The notes below the pieces were generated by a model. The model did no database searches. It was given only the letters and a program-made list of their open reading frames with translations, and was not told the DNA's origin. Shown piece by piece: positions 1 to 5,166 of a stretch of DNA of 5,166 bases. Origin of the DNA: Anaerolineaceae bacterium UBA4081 (GTDB lineage Bacteria; Chloroflexota; Anaerolineae; Anaerolineales; Anaerolineaceae); the NCBI GenBank assembly GCA_002383615.1, contig DFYN01000113.1, forward strand, positions 12,449-17,614, in the 5' to 3' direction. Position 1 is the stretch's first letter, and every line of letters begins with the position of its first letter. A program made the translations under genes and the position numbers.

Positions 1-756
1 ACCGTTTTTACAATTCCGGATACCATCCTGTTAACCATTGGCGCTGCCCTGGCAACCTACCTGATCGTGCGGCTGCCTGAACAGCGTCCTTTAGTTGCCT
101 CTGTCGCGCTGGCTTACGAGCTCTACCTGCCCCTTGGGACAGCCGGATATGGTCTGACAGCCGGGCTACCAGGGCTGTTTCCGGAAGGTTTAATGGTCTT
201 TGTTGTTCACCTTGCCTGGGCAGTGCTTGTCAGCACGGTCACGCTGGCGTTGCTGGGACTGCGACCTTTTACCCTGCTCGGTTACACAGTTGCATCCAGT
301 CTGGGTCTCATCATCCTGGTAGCCTTGATTGCCCTTTCAGGTTTTGGCGCTGCCTTGACCGCAAATTTTGCACTGCCTCCCACTCATACCCTGCCGCCGC
401 CAACGCCGACGGTGACCACCACGCCAACCTTAACTGGAACGCCTGCGCCACCCACATCCACGCCGACTAAAACGCTCATTCCTACCCGCACTGCAACCGG
501 AACGTTGACGCCAGTGCCCACACCGGTTTGGGCAAGGGTGTACGTGCGCGAATCAAATGGCGCTGTTGTCCGCGCTGAACCAGATTTCAACTCCCCGATA
601 GTCACTTCGCTTAATAATGGCAGCCTGGTCATCGTCCTGCCCGACACCGCCACTTTTTCCGGCGTCCTCTGGGCGCATATCCGCATGGAAGATAACCGCG
701 AGGGCTGGATTGTTCAAAATTTCCTGCAGACGGCTACACCCAAACCGGGTTGGTAG
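1..756 (+). CDS. Membrane protein with Pro/Thr-rich spacer and C-terminal SH3b domain (5' partial)
   Basis: The reading frame is open from the first base, so the start lies upstream of the window; 251 residues are visible. A GTG at 67 is the first start-like codon, but the 22 residues before it read as a hydrophobic helix continuous with the rest, so I extend to base 1. Visible order: about four hydrophobic segments (roughly residues 8-23, 31-54, 64-86 and 91-118), a spacer very rich in Pro and Thr (about 126-175), then a bacterial SH3-like domain (about 177-244) with the usual VYVRE, VVRAEPDFNSP and GWIV signatures. Such domains commonly bind peptidoglycan or other wall or surface ligands, so the spacer probably holds the domain outside the membrane. 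The membrane part matches no family I can name. The next gene follows after 37 bases on the same strand and may be cotranscribed. Function is unknown; an envelope sensor or anchor is only an inference. Confidence 0.8.
   Translation, partial: TVFTIPDTILLTIGAALATYLIVRLPEQRPLVASVALAYELYLPLGTAGYGLTAGLPGLFPEGLMVFVVHLAWAVLVSTVTLALLGLRPFTLLGYTVASSLGLIILVALIALSGFGAALTANFALPPTHTLPPPTPTVTTTPTLTGTPAPPTSTPTKTLIPTRTATGTLTPVPTPVWARVYVRESNGAVVRAEPDFNSPIVTSLNNGSLVIVLPDTATFSGVLWAHIRMEDNREGWIVQNFLQTATPKPGW
376..525 (+). other. Pro/Thr-rich low-complexity linker region within the SH3b membrane protein
   Basis: About 50 codons encode almost only Pro and Thr with a few Ala, Gly, Leu and Val, in irregular TPT, PTPT and TPTP units. 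The DNA is accordingly rich in ACC, ACG, CCA and CCG codons, giving a degenerate repeat-like stretch. Linkers like this are typical of extracytoplasmic spacers that join a membrane anchor to a wall-binding domain, and their many Thr residues could be O-glycosylated. Nothing in the window shows glycosylation directly. Confidence 0.75.
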
Positions 757-767
757 ACCCACAGTTT

Positions 768-773
768 TATAAT
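768..773 (+). promoter_or_regulatory. Possible -10 element upstream of the phosphohexomutase gene
   Basis: TATAAT matches the bacterial sigma-70 -10 consensus exactly and sits in the 37-base gap between the two plus-strand genes. There is no convincing -35 hexamer at the usual 16-18 base distance; the nearest candidate, TTGGTA at 750-755, is only 12 bases away. There is no TGn extension either. Transcription from here would start at about 780, directly before the Shine-Dalgarno sequence. This may be a chance match in an AT-rich gap. Confidence 0.25.
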
Positions 774-780
774 AGTACTC

Positions 781-786
781 AAGGAG
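781..786 (+). promoter_or_regulatory. Ribosome binding site of the phosphohexomutase gene
   Basis: AAGGAG lies 7 bases before the ATG at 794, an optimal Shine-Dalgarno arrangement. It fixes the start so that the protein begins with the family's usual short leader before FGTDGW. Confidence 0.8.
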
Positions 787-793
787 CGTACGA

Positions 794-2254
794 ATGCCCA
801 TCCATTTTGGAACCGACGGCTGGCGAGCCGTCATCTCCGACACGTTTACCTTCACCAACCTGCGCATGGTCGCCCAGGCGATTGCAGACGCTGTAGCCTC
901 AGAAACCTGGATGAACGGTTACAAGCCCGAACAGGCGGTGGACTCACACCGCATGGTGGTGGGTTTTGATACGCGGTTCCTGTCTGACCGGTATGCCGCT
1001 GAAGTGGCAAGGGTTCTGGCTGCCAACGGCTTCACGGTTTACCTGGCACAGGGGGATGCACCCACGCCGGTGATTTCGTTTGCTGTCCATCAACTGAATG
1101 CCATTGGTGGGATCATGATTACTGCCTCGCACAATGCACCGCGCTACAACGGCGTCAAGCTCAAAGCAGCCTTTGGCGGCTCTGCCTCACCGGAGCAATG
1201 CCGACGCGTGGAAGTCTACTTGAATGACAATGAACTCCGGGGGCGTGGTCCCAACCTGATGGATTTTGAGCATGCCCGCGAGCAAGGGCTGATTATCCGG
1301 TTTAATCCCATCCCGGCATATTATGACCATGTCCGCACCTTGATTGATTTTGATGCCATTGCGGAGAACCCGCAGCGAGTGGTGGTGGATTCTATGTATG
1401 GTTCCGGACGCGGTGTGATCCGCGGTATCTTGCAGGGTATCGGCTGTGAAGTGACAGAAATTCGCGGTGAGATGAACCCTGGCTTCGGCGGGGTACATCC
1501 TGAACCGATTGCTCGCTATCTGACCCCTCTGGCAGGCGCAATTAGCACGGGTGCTGGCAGTTTTGGCGTCGCAACTGATGGGGATGCCGACCGGACGGGC
1601 GCCATGGATGAAAAAGGCGTGTTCGTTGACCCGCATAAAATCATGGCGTTGTCCCTTAAATACCTGGTTGAGAAACGGGGAATGACCGGCGCGGTTGTAC
1701 GCACGGTCTCAACCACCCGCATGCTGGACCGCCTGGCGGAACGTTACGGACTAAAGATATATGAAACCCCGGTCGGTTTTAACGTCATTGCTGATTTAAT
1801 GTTGAAAGAAGACGTCCTCATCGGAGGCGAAGAGTCTGGCGGCATATCCTTCAAGGGGCACATCCCGGAAGGTGATGGCATCCTGATGGGTTTGCTGGTG
1901 ATTGAGATGGTCGCTGCCTACGGCAAACCTCTGCACGAACTGGTGGAGGAACTGTTGGCAGACGTTGGACCAGCATTTTACGAGCGTACTGATTTACGCT
2001 TACGGCATCCGGTTGCCAAAGAACAAATTACCCAGAAATTGGTGGCAGGTGCGCCTGCAGAAATTGGCGGCGCGAAAGTTATTCAGGTCAGCACCACTGA
2101 TGGCGTCAAGTACATCCTGGCGGATGATTCCTGGCTGCTCATCCGCCCCTCTGGGACTGAACCGGTATTGCGGGTGTATGCAGAAGGACGCTCAGCCGAG
2201 ATGGTTAAAGCGTTGTTGGCATATGGCGAAAAAGTTGCCAGCGAGGCTGTCTGA
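794..2254 (+). CDS. Phosphoglucomutase/phosphomannomutase family protein (alpha-D-phosphohexomutase)
   Basis: This 486-residue cytoplasmic enzyme of the alpha-D-phosphohexomutase superfamily interconverts hexose 6-phosphate and hexose 1-phosphate through a phosphoserine. All four signature elements are present: the N-terminal FGTDGWR (5-11), the phosphoserine loop TASHNAPRYNG (110-120) with Ser112, the magnesium loop TDGDADR (261-267), the sugar-specificity loop GEESGG (345-350), and the phosphate-binding loop RPSGTEP (451-457). The length is normal for the family and the protein looks complete and active. GEESG in the specificity loop is compatible with glucose and/or mannose phosphates, so I do not choose between Pgm and ManB, nor exclude other hexose phosphates. 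The ATG at 794 is supported by AAGGAG at 781-786 with a 7-base spacer. The product, hexose 1-phosphate, feeds nucleotide-sugar synthesis, which suits the convergent wecB and glycosyltransferase genes. A strong hairpin follows the stop codon. Confidence 0.95.
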   Translation: MPIHFGTDGWRAVISDTFTFTNLRMVAQAIADAVASETWMNGYKPEQAVDSHRMVVGFDTRFLSDRYAAEVARVLAANGFTVYLAQGDAPTPVISFAVHQLNAIGGIMITASHNAPRYNGVKLKAAFGGSASPEQCRRVEVYLNDNELRGRGPNLMDFEHAREQGLIIRFNPIPAYYDHVRTLIDFDAIAENPQRVVVDSMYGSGRGVIRGILQGIGCEVTEIRGEMNPGFGGVHPEPIARYLTPLAGAISTGAGSFGVATDGDADRTGAMDEKGVFVDPHKIMALSLKYLVEKRGMTGAVVRTVSTTRMLDRLAERYGLKIYETPVGFNVIADLMLKEDVLIGGEESGGISFKGHIPEGDGILMGLLVIEMVAAYGKPLHELVEELLADVGPAFYERTDLRLRHPVAKEQITQKLVAGAPAEIGGAKVIQVSTTDGVKYILADDSWLLIRPSGTEPVLRVYAEGRSAEMVKALLAYGEKVASEAV

Positions 2255-2269
2255 GGCAGACCATGAAAG

Positions 2270-2297
2270 AAAAGGCATGGCGTTCGCCATGCCTTTT
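2270..2297. terminator. Bidirectional intrinsic terminator between convergent genes
   Basis: AAAAGGCATGGCG (2270-2282) and its exact reverse complement (2285-2297) are separated by only TT. The folded form is likely a 12-bp stem with a four-base GTTC loop. The G/C-rich core is flanked by A residues on the left and TTTT on the right, so both the plus-strand transcript (mutase stop at 2254) and the minus-strand operon transcript (last stop at 2313) meet a hairpin followed by a U tract. On the minus strand the tract reads TTTTCTTTC. The position, 15 bases from each flanking stop codon, is what is expected of a shared terminator for convergent units. Confidence 0.88.
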
Positions 2298-2312
2298 CCA
2301 TCGCATTACGAT

Positions 2313-2513
2313 TTACGAATCTCGCTTGATTATTCGATAAACTCTTTGAAGTCTGGGTTGAGCATCTTTATATTTCCATAGGTGATACTCCCGCCGAATT
2401 TCTTCCAATGCAGCAAAACGTTCAGCCGGAGGGCGGGATAGCCAATAGCGCAAATCGCTAGCGTCCTGACTTTCTGAGAGTTTCTTTTTGGTCACTTTTT
2501 TTACTATCATCAT
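2313..2513 (-). CDS. Small conserved protein with YWLSRPPAER motif, nucleotidyltransferase-neighbour type
   Basis: This is a 66-residue soluble protein if it starts at ATG 2513. After a lysine-rich N-terminus (KKVTKKK, 5-11) it has DLRYWLSRPPAER (20-32), a predicted helix AALEEIRREYH (34-44) and a C-terminal RLQRVYRIIKR (54-64). From memory, small proteins with this order (YWLS-x-P-ER, LRR, then RLQRV) often precede a nucleotidyltransferase-like gene in Chloroflexota, cyanobacteria and others, as in a two-gene toxin-antitoxin-like unit; this was not checked by a search. No nucleotidyltransferase is present here: the operon ends at the terminator 15 bases after the stop. An in-frame ATG at 2567 would add 18 residues and overlap the preceding gene by 8 bases. 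I prefer 2513 (or the adjacent ATG at 2510) because the extra residues are hydrophobic and unlike the family start as I remember it, and no clear ribosome site precedes 2567. The site before 2513 is also weak (AGTGGA). The function is unknown. Confidence 0.68.
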   Translation of the reverse strand: MMIVKKVTKKKLSESQDASDLRYWLSRPPAERFAALEEIRREYHLWKYKDAQPRLQRVYRIIKRDS

Positions 2514-2559
2514 CTCATTGTATCCACTTGCTCGAACAAAAACAACAAATTCTATCAAC

Positions 2560-2958
2560 CTATCCATTGGATGGTTGTATTTTGTTTTTCTCCCACTTCT
2601 TGACCATCCGCATCGGCGTATCCACCTGGCGGTGTAGCACAAAGGATACAACCAGGTACACCACAATGACAATAATGGTCAGGATGGATGTCTCAGCAAA
2701 GAAGGACAATAAAACATAAGCCAGACCTAAAAAATCTACAACGTACGCAGGTATCTTCCACATATTTGCTTGTTGGTGGGCTTTCTCTAAACAAACTGTG
2801 TGCGCAGGAAAATCGTGCTGAATTTTCGCGCCCCGGTACGCCAATTCCTCCAAATGTCCGCGTTCAACGGTAATCTGATGGCAGAATATACATGCCTCCG
2901 GCGATAAAACGTCTCCCGCTGTGATGATTTCAGGGGTTGCATCCGGATTTTCGCTCAT
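2560..2958 (-). CDS. Small membrane protein with N-terminal CxxC...HxxC putative zinc site and two helices
   Basis: This is a 132-residue protein that I do not recognise. The N-terminal half (1-68) is hydrophilic and holds Cys23-x2-Cys26 and, about 26 residues later, His53-x2-Cys56, a CxxC/HxxC pattern that could bind zinc or another metal. A hydrophobic region at about 70-108 would form two closely spaced transmembrane helices split by AETS, so both ends probably lie on the same side. A basic tail (KKWEKNK) suggests that side is the cytoplasm. The start is ATG 2958, because AGGAG (2964-2968) sits 5 bases upstream. A GTG at 2964 that overlaps the arfB stop would add two residues but would place the ribosome site inside the start. 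The next small gene begins at or just after this stop. Possible roles, a membrane-anchored metal sensor or an adaptor, are guesses. Confidence 0.75.
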   Translation of the reverse strand: MSENPDATPEIITAGDVLSPEACIFCHQITVERGHLEELAYRGAKIQHDFPAHTVCLEKAHQQANMWKIPAYVVDFLGLAYVLLSFFAETSILTIIVIVVYLVVSFVLHRQVDTPMRMVKKWEKNKIQPSNG

Positions 2959-2960
2959 GT

Positions 2961-3392
2961 TCACTCCTCTTCGTCTCTGGATAGACGGCTGCGGCGGGTT
3001 TGTTTGACCGCCCCACGCCGCTTCTTGTCTGTCAGCCGCTCTGCCCTGGCAGCCCCGCTCGGTCGGGTGGCTCTTCGCTGGTTAGGCGGCACCAACGCTT
3101 GCTGAATAAGCTTGACCAGGCGGCGGATGGCGTCCTGACGGTTGGCATCCTGTGTCCGGTATCGGCGTGCAGTAATCACAACCACACCTTGTTCAGTCAC
3201 CCGTTTCCCTGCCAGGCGCACCAACCGCTGGCTAACTTCCGCGGGCAAACTGGATGTATGGGTTGCGTCAAACCGTAATTCCACGGATGTCGCCACTTTA
3301 TTGACGTTCTGTCCGCCGGGTCCTTCCGATTGGACAAAGCGAAATACGAGCTCGCGCTCATCCAACGCCAGGGTTGGTGTTATTTCAATCAC
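2961..3392 (-). CDS. arfB: ArfB-type peptidyl-tRNA hydrolase (alternative ribosome rescue factor)
   Basis: This is a 143-residue class-I release-factor-like protein without the codon-recognition domain. It binds ribosomes stalled on mRNA without a stop codon and hydrolyses the peptidyl-tRNA. The catalytic SEGPGGQNVNKV motif holds the GGQ at residues 26-28, and the C-terminal third is a basic tail (KKRRGAVKQTRRSR) of the kind that enters the empty mRNA channel of the ribosome. E. coli ArfB (YaeJ), as I remember it, has about 140 residues and 25 before GGQ. A GTG start at 3392 gives exactly 25 here and has GGGGTGA (3398-3404) 5 bases upstream. The alternative GTG at 3401 overlaps the glycosyltransferase stop as GTGA and adds three residues. 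The gene lies between a glycosyltransferase and an unknown membrane protein, so its expression is probably tied to the operon rather than to a stress promoter; no promoter is visible. Confidence 0.93.
   Translation of the reverse strand: MIEITPTLALDERELVFRFVQSEGPGGQNVNKVATSVELRFDATHTSSLPAEVSQRLVRLAGKRVTEQGVVVITARRYRTQDANRQDAIRRLVKLIQQALVPPNQRRATRPSGAARAERLTDKKRRGAVKQTRRSRLSRDEEE
2964..2968 (-). promoter_or_regulatory. Ribosome binding site of the CxxC membrane protein, inside the end of arfB
   Basis: On the minus strand AGGAG is followed by TGAAC and ATG. The sequence encodes the last glutamates of ArfB, and the arfB stop lies between it and the next start. This decides for ATG 2958 over GTG 2964 and implies reinitiation or coupling. 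Confidence 0.75.
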
Positions 3393-3397
3393 GCCAC

Positions 3398-3404
3398 TCA
3401 CCCC
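3398..3404 (-). promoter_or_regulatory. Probable ribosome binding site deciding the arfB start
   Basis: GGGGTGA on the minus strand pairs with the GGTGA part of the Shine-Dalgarno consensus and stands 5 bases before GTG 3392. It overlaps the stop codon of the glycosyltransferase gene, which places ribosomes finishing that gene directly on the arfB start. Confidence 0.55.
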
Positions 3405-4405
3405 AATAAAACATCCAGGTAACTATCTGCCACCTGCTGGATATCAAATAATGCTTCCGCCTGCGCTCTTGCCCCACGTTGATAACGCGGCAAGTCTGCC
3501 AGCACCGTCGCAGCAGCATCCGCCAACCGCGCCATGTCGGGTGGTTCTAAACGCCAGTAATCACTCCCATACGGGGCAGTCAACCCCGCGTCTCCCCTCA
3601 ACATTTCCGGTAATGCGCCGGTAGCAAATGCCACCACTGGCAGTCCGCAAGCAAGCGCTTCTATGACCGCATTGGGACAGGCTGCGTTCAAATCCGCCGA
3701 AAAAAGTAGGTGCGCTGAACGGTCCAACTCAGGAATTTCGTCCCGACCGACCACTCCCCGCCAATAAATTTGCACGCCTTCTGCCTGAATTTCTCCGCGC
3801 AGCGTGGTAGGCACATCACCGACCACCATTAATTCCACTGGTTTATCCAGCCGTCCTGCCAACTGGCGGCATAACTCAATGCCATTGTGCAACCCGGGTT
3901 CATTTCCGCCACCCAGGTGACCTTCAACCAGCAGGACGCGATAGCGATCCTCTGGTTTTTGTCCACTGCCTTCAGGTGTAAGTTTGCGCGTGTCCACCCC
4001 ATTGTAAACCACCCGTCCGGGCGCAACCGCGCTGCCATAGACCGTTTGCCACCAATCGCGTGAAAAGCCGCTCTGGTAGATGATTCGGTCGGCGTAACGC
4101 CGAATGGTTGCCAGCAGCATATTATTGGCTTCCGACCGGACGTAATGTTTCCAGCCGGTGCGCATGCGTTTGTGGATCCAGTTCATGCCGTTCAGGCGCT
4201 GGACAATGCGTACACCACGCCGTTTCAGCTGCCAAAGCGCACCTACCTGACGGGTGCCGCCCATCACCAACACCGCCTGGGTGTCCATCCGCTGCGGGTC
4301 AGAATGGCACTCCACACCCCGCTCTACCAGCACCGCCGTTAAGCGCGCCGCAAAAGAGGCGGGACCTCCCAGCCCAGCCAACTTTGGCAGGATGCAAACG
4401 CTCAT
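3398..4405 (-). CDS. Glycosyltransferase, GT4-like (GT-B fold)
   Basis: This 335-residue protein probably transfers a sugar from a nucleotide donor to a glycan, lipid or cell-surface acceptor at the membrane face. The N-terminal domain has a glycine-rich loop GLGGPASFAARL (11-22), which in GT4 enzymes lies by the donor phosphates. The inter-domain region has the usual VVYNGVD (132-138). The C-terminal domain has VVGD (194-197) and the strongly conserved CPNAVIEALACGLPVVAF (243-260), where Glu249 is the second glutamate of the E-x7-E motif. The first position, residue 241, is Ala, so the motif is incomplete. At 335 residues the protein is short for GT4 but both domains seem present. The ATG at 4405 overlaps the wecB stop (ATGA) and has GGAG at 4411-4414. 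The wecB neighbour suggests an envelope or extracellular polysaccharide; donor and acceptor cannot be told from the sequence. Confidence 0.88.
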   Translation of the reverse strand: MSVCILPKLAGLGGPASFAARLTAVLVERGVECHSDPQRMDTQAVLVMGGTRQVGALWQLKRRGVRIVQRLNGMNWIHKRMRTGWKHYVRSEANNMLLATIRRYADRIIYQSGFSRDWWQTVYGSAVAPGRVVYNGVDTRKLTPEGSGQKPEDRYRVLLVEGHLGGGNEPGLHNGIELCRQLAGRLDKPVELMVVGDVPTTLRGEIQAEGVQIYWRGVVGRDEIPELDRSAHLLFSADLNAACPNAVIEALACGLPVVAFATGALPEMLRGDAGLTAPYGSDYWRLEPPDMARLADAAATVLADLPRYQRGARAQAEALFDIQQVADSYLDVLLG

Positions 4406-5166
4406 GCCTGCTCCAACAAGGCTGCCACAATTCGTTCTGAGGCATGTCCGTCGCCAAATGGATTGGATGCCTGCCTCATATGCTGATAGATAACTGGGTC
4501 AGTTAATAATTGGTGAGCTGAATTAAAAATTAACTGGGGATCCGTGCCAACCAGTTTGAGGACGCCAGCCTCAACACCTTCCGGTCGTTCTGTCACTTCC
4601 CGCATGACTAAGGTCGGCACGCCCATGCCAGTGGCTTCCTCTTGAATACCGCCCGAGTCCGTTAATGCCAGCGTGGCGTGTTTCAGTAAGTGCACCAGTG
4701 GCAGGTATTCCAATGGTGGCAGCAAAGTCAGGTTGGGAATGTTTGCCAGCATACGATAAGCCGGTTCCTGTACATGCGGGTTGAGGTGGACGGGGTAAAC
4801 CAGGTGCAAATCATCCGCATGGGCTTCTGCCAGGTGGCGCAAAGCCGTAAAGATATCCTCCAGGGGATCTCCCCAGTTTTCGCGGCGATGCGCAGTGACC
4901 AGCGCCAGGCGTTTTCCGCCCTGCCTGACGCCCCAATCAGCCAGCCAGCGGGTCACCTCTGCTGGTTCCGGTAAGGTGGCAATATGGTAGAGCGCATCGA
5001 TGATGGGGTTACCCGTCATGTAGATGGTTTTATCAGGAATACCTTCTGCCAGCAGGTTTTGGCGGGCATGTTCAGTTGGCGCAAAGTGTAAATCCACCAC
5101 CGCACTGGCTACCCGCCGGTTGATTTCCTCTGGGAAGGGCTGCCACTTATCCCCAGTCCGCAGTCC
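4402..5166 (-). CDS. wecB: UDP-N-acetylglucosamine 2-epimerase, non-hydrolysing (5' partial)
   Basis: The last 254 residues of a protein usually about 370 long are visible; the frame is open to the window edge, so the start lies outside. A GTG at 5100 is internal, because the 22 codons before it encode the family motif GLRTGD...PEEINRR (in-window residues 1-18). The enzyme converts UDP-GlcNAc to UDP-ManNAc in the cytoplasm for cell-surface glycans. Further motifs: DLHFAPTE (25-32), TGNPIIDAL, the catalytic-region HRREN (93-97), YPVHLNP (124-130), DSGGIQEE (170-177), TERPEG (192-197) and NPFGDGHA (235-242). The C-terminal half is intact and ends with stop-start overlap into the glycosyltransferase. 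A hydrolysing epimerase or another GT-B epimerase is unlikely given this motif set. UDP-ManNAc could be used directly or oxidised by a WecC-type dehydrogenase, which is not in the window. Confidence 0.93.
   Translation of the reverse strand, partial: GLRTGDKWQPFPEEINRRVASAVVDLHFAPTEHARQNLLAEGIPDKTIYMTGNPIIDALYHIATLPEPAEVTRWLADWGVRQGGKRLALVTAHRRENWGDPLEDIFTALRHLAEAHADDLHLVYPVHLNPHVQEPAYRMLANIPNLTLLPPLEYLPLVHLLKHATLALTDSGGIQEEATGMGVPTLVMREVTERPEGVEAGVLKLVGTDPQLIFNSAHQLLTDPVIYQHMRQASNPFGDGHASERIVAALLEQA
4411..4414 (-). promoter_or_regulatory. Ribosome binding site of the glycosyltransferase, inside wecB
   Basis: GGAG on the minus strand stands 5 bases before ATG 4405 and encodes the penultimate part of WecB (LLEQA). 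Together with the ATGA overlap it supports translational coupling of the two genes and the chosen start. Confidence 0.65.

Noticed and set aside
376..525. Repeat-like ACC/CCG-rich stretch considered as a DNA repeat or CRISPR-like array
   Set aside because: There is no fixed repeat unit or spacer; the pattern follows from Pro and Thr codons in an open reading frame.
1187..1636. 149-codon minus-strand ORF opposite the phosphohexomutase
   Set aside because: It is fully antisense to a well-conserved enzyme gene, has no ribosome site that stands out and encodes no recognisable domain.
2263..2340. Small plus-strand ORF of 25 codons starting with ATG just after the phosphohexomutase stop
   Set aside because: Its first part is the terminator hairpin and the rest is antisense to the end of the small YWLSRPP gene; no recognisable protein is encoded.
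1902..2381. 159-codon plus-strand ORF overlapping the end of the phosphohexomutase in another frame
   Set aside because: It is rich in Trp and Cys from out-of-frame reading and runs through the terminator hairpin, so it is a shadow frame.
2514..2672. Upstream in-frame extension of the small YWLSRPP gene to 119 codons
   Set aside because: Most of it is the membrane-protein gene read in another frame, with a Trp, Arg and Cys-rich composition; the conserved part begins only after 2513.
3142..3624. 160-codon plus-strand ORF across arfB and the glycosyltransferase end
   Set aside because: It is antisense to two genes with clear family motifs and has low-complexity, unfamiliar content.
5100..5100. 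GTG at 5100 as the start of a short epimerase
   Set aside because: The frame continues upstream with conserved WecB residues (GLRTGD, PEEINRR) to the window edge, so the gene is cut by the window, not shortened.

Overview
The window looks like chromosomal DNA from a Chloroflexota bacterium, probably of the Anaerolineae type. The main clue is the first protein: a membrane protein followed by a long Pro/Thr-rich spacer and a C-terminal bacterial SH3 domain, an architecture I associate with that group. The FGTDGW-type phosphohexomutase fits too. This taxon call is an inference from gene style; there is no rRNA or other marker in the window. No tRNA, rRNA, CRISPR array, insertion sequence or attachment site was seen.

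Left part, plus strand (1-2254). A 5'-truncated membrane protein with an extracytoplasmic SH3b domain is followed after 37 bases by a complete phosphoglucomutase/phosphomannomutase-family enzyme with all four signature loops. A perfect 13-bp inverted repeat flanked by A and T tracts (2270-2297) follows and probably terminates transcription from both sides.

Right part, minus strand (2313-5166). Five genes run convergently towards that hairpin in a very tight array: a 5'-truncated wecB (UDP-GlcNAc 2-epimerase), a GT4-like glycosyltransferase, arfB (peptidyl-tRNA hydrolase that rescues stalled ribosomes), a small two-helix membrane protein with a CxxC...HxxC cluster, and a 66-residue soluble protein with a YWLSRPPAER motif. 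Stop and start codons overlap or nearly touch at the first three junctions (ATGA, GTGA or an SD-led start 6 bases inside the stop, TGAACATG). At the fourth there is either an 8-base overlap or a 46-base gap. One polycistronic mRNA with translational coupling is likely; its promoter lies beyond the right edge.

How they work together. WecB makes UDP-ManNAc and the glycosyltransferase probably uses a nucleotide sugar, so the start of this operon is surface-polysaccharide or glycan metabolism. The convergent phosphohexomutase makes hexose-1-phosphates, precursors of nucleotide sugars, so it fits the same theme. arfB and the two small genes have no obvious link to glycans. The most unusual content is these last three genes, above all the two small uncharacterised ones. 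I see no strong evidence for a wholly new system.
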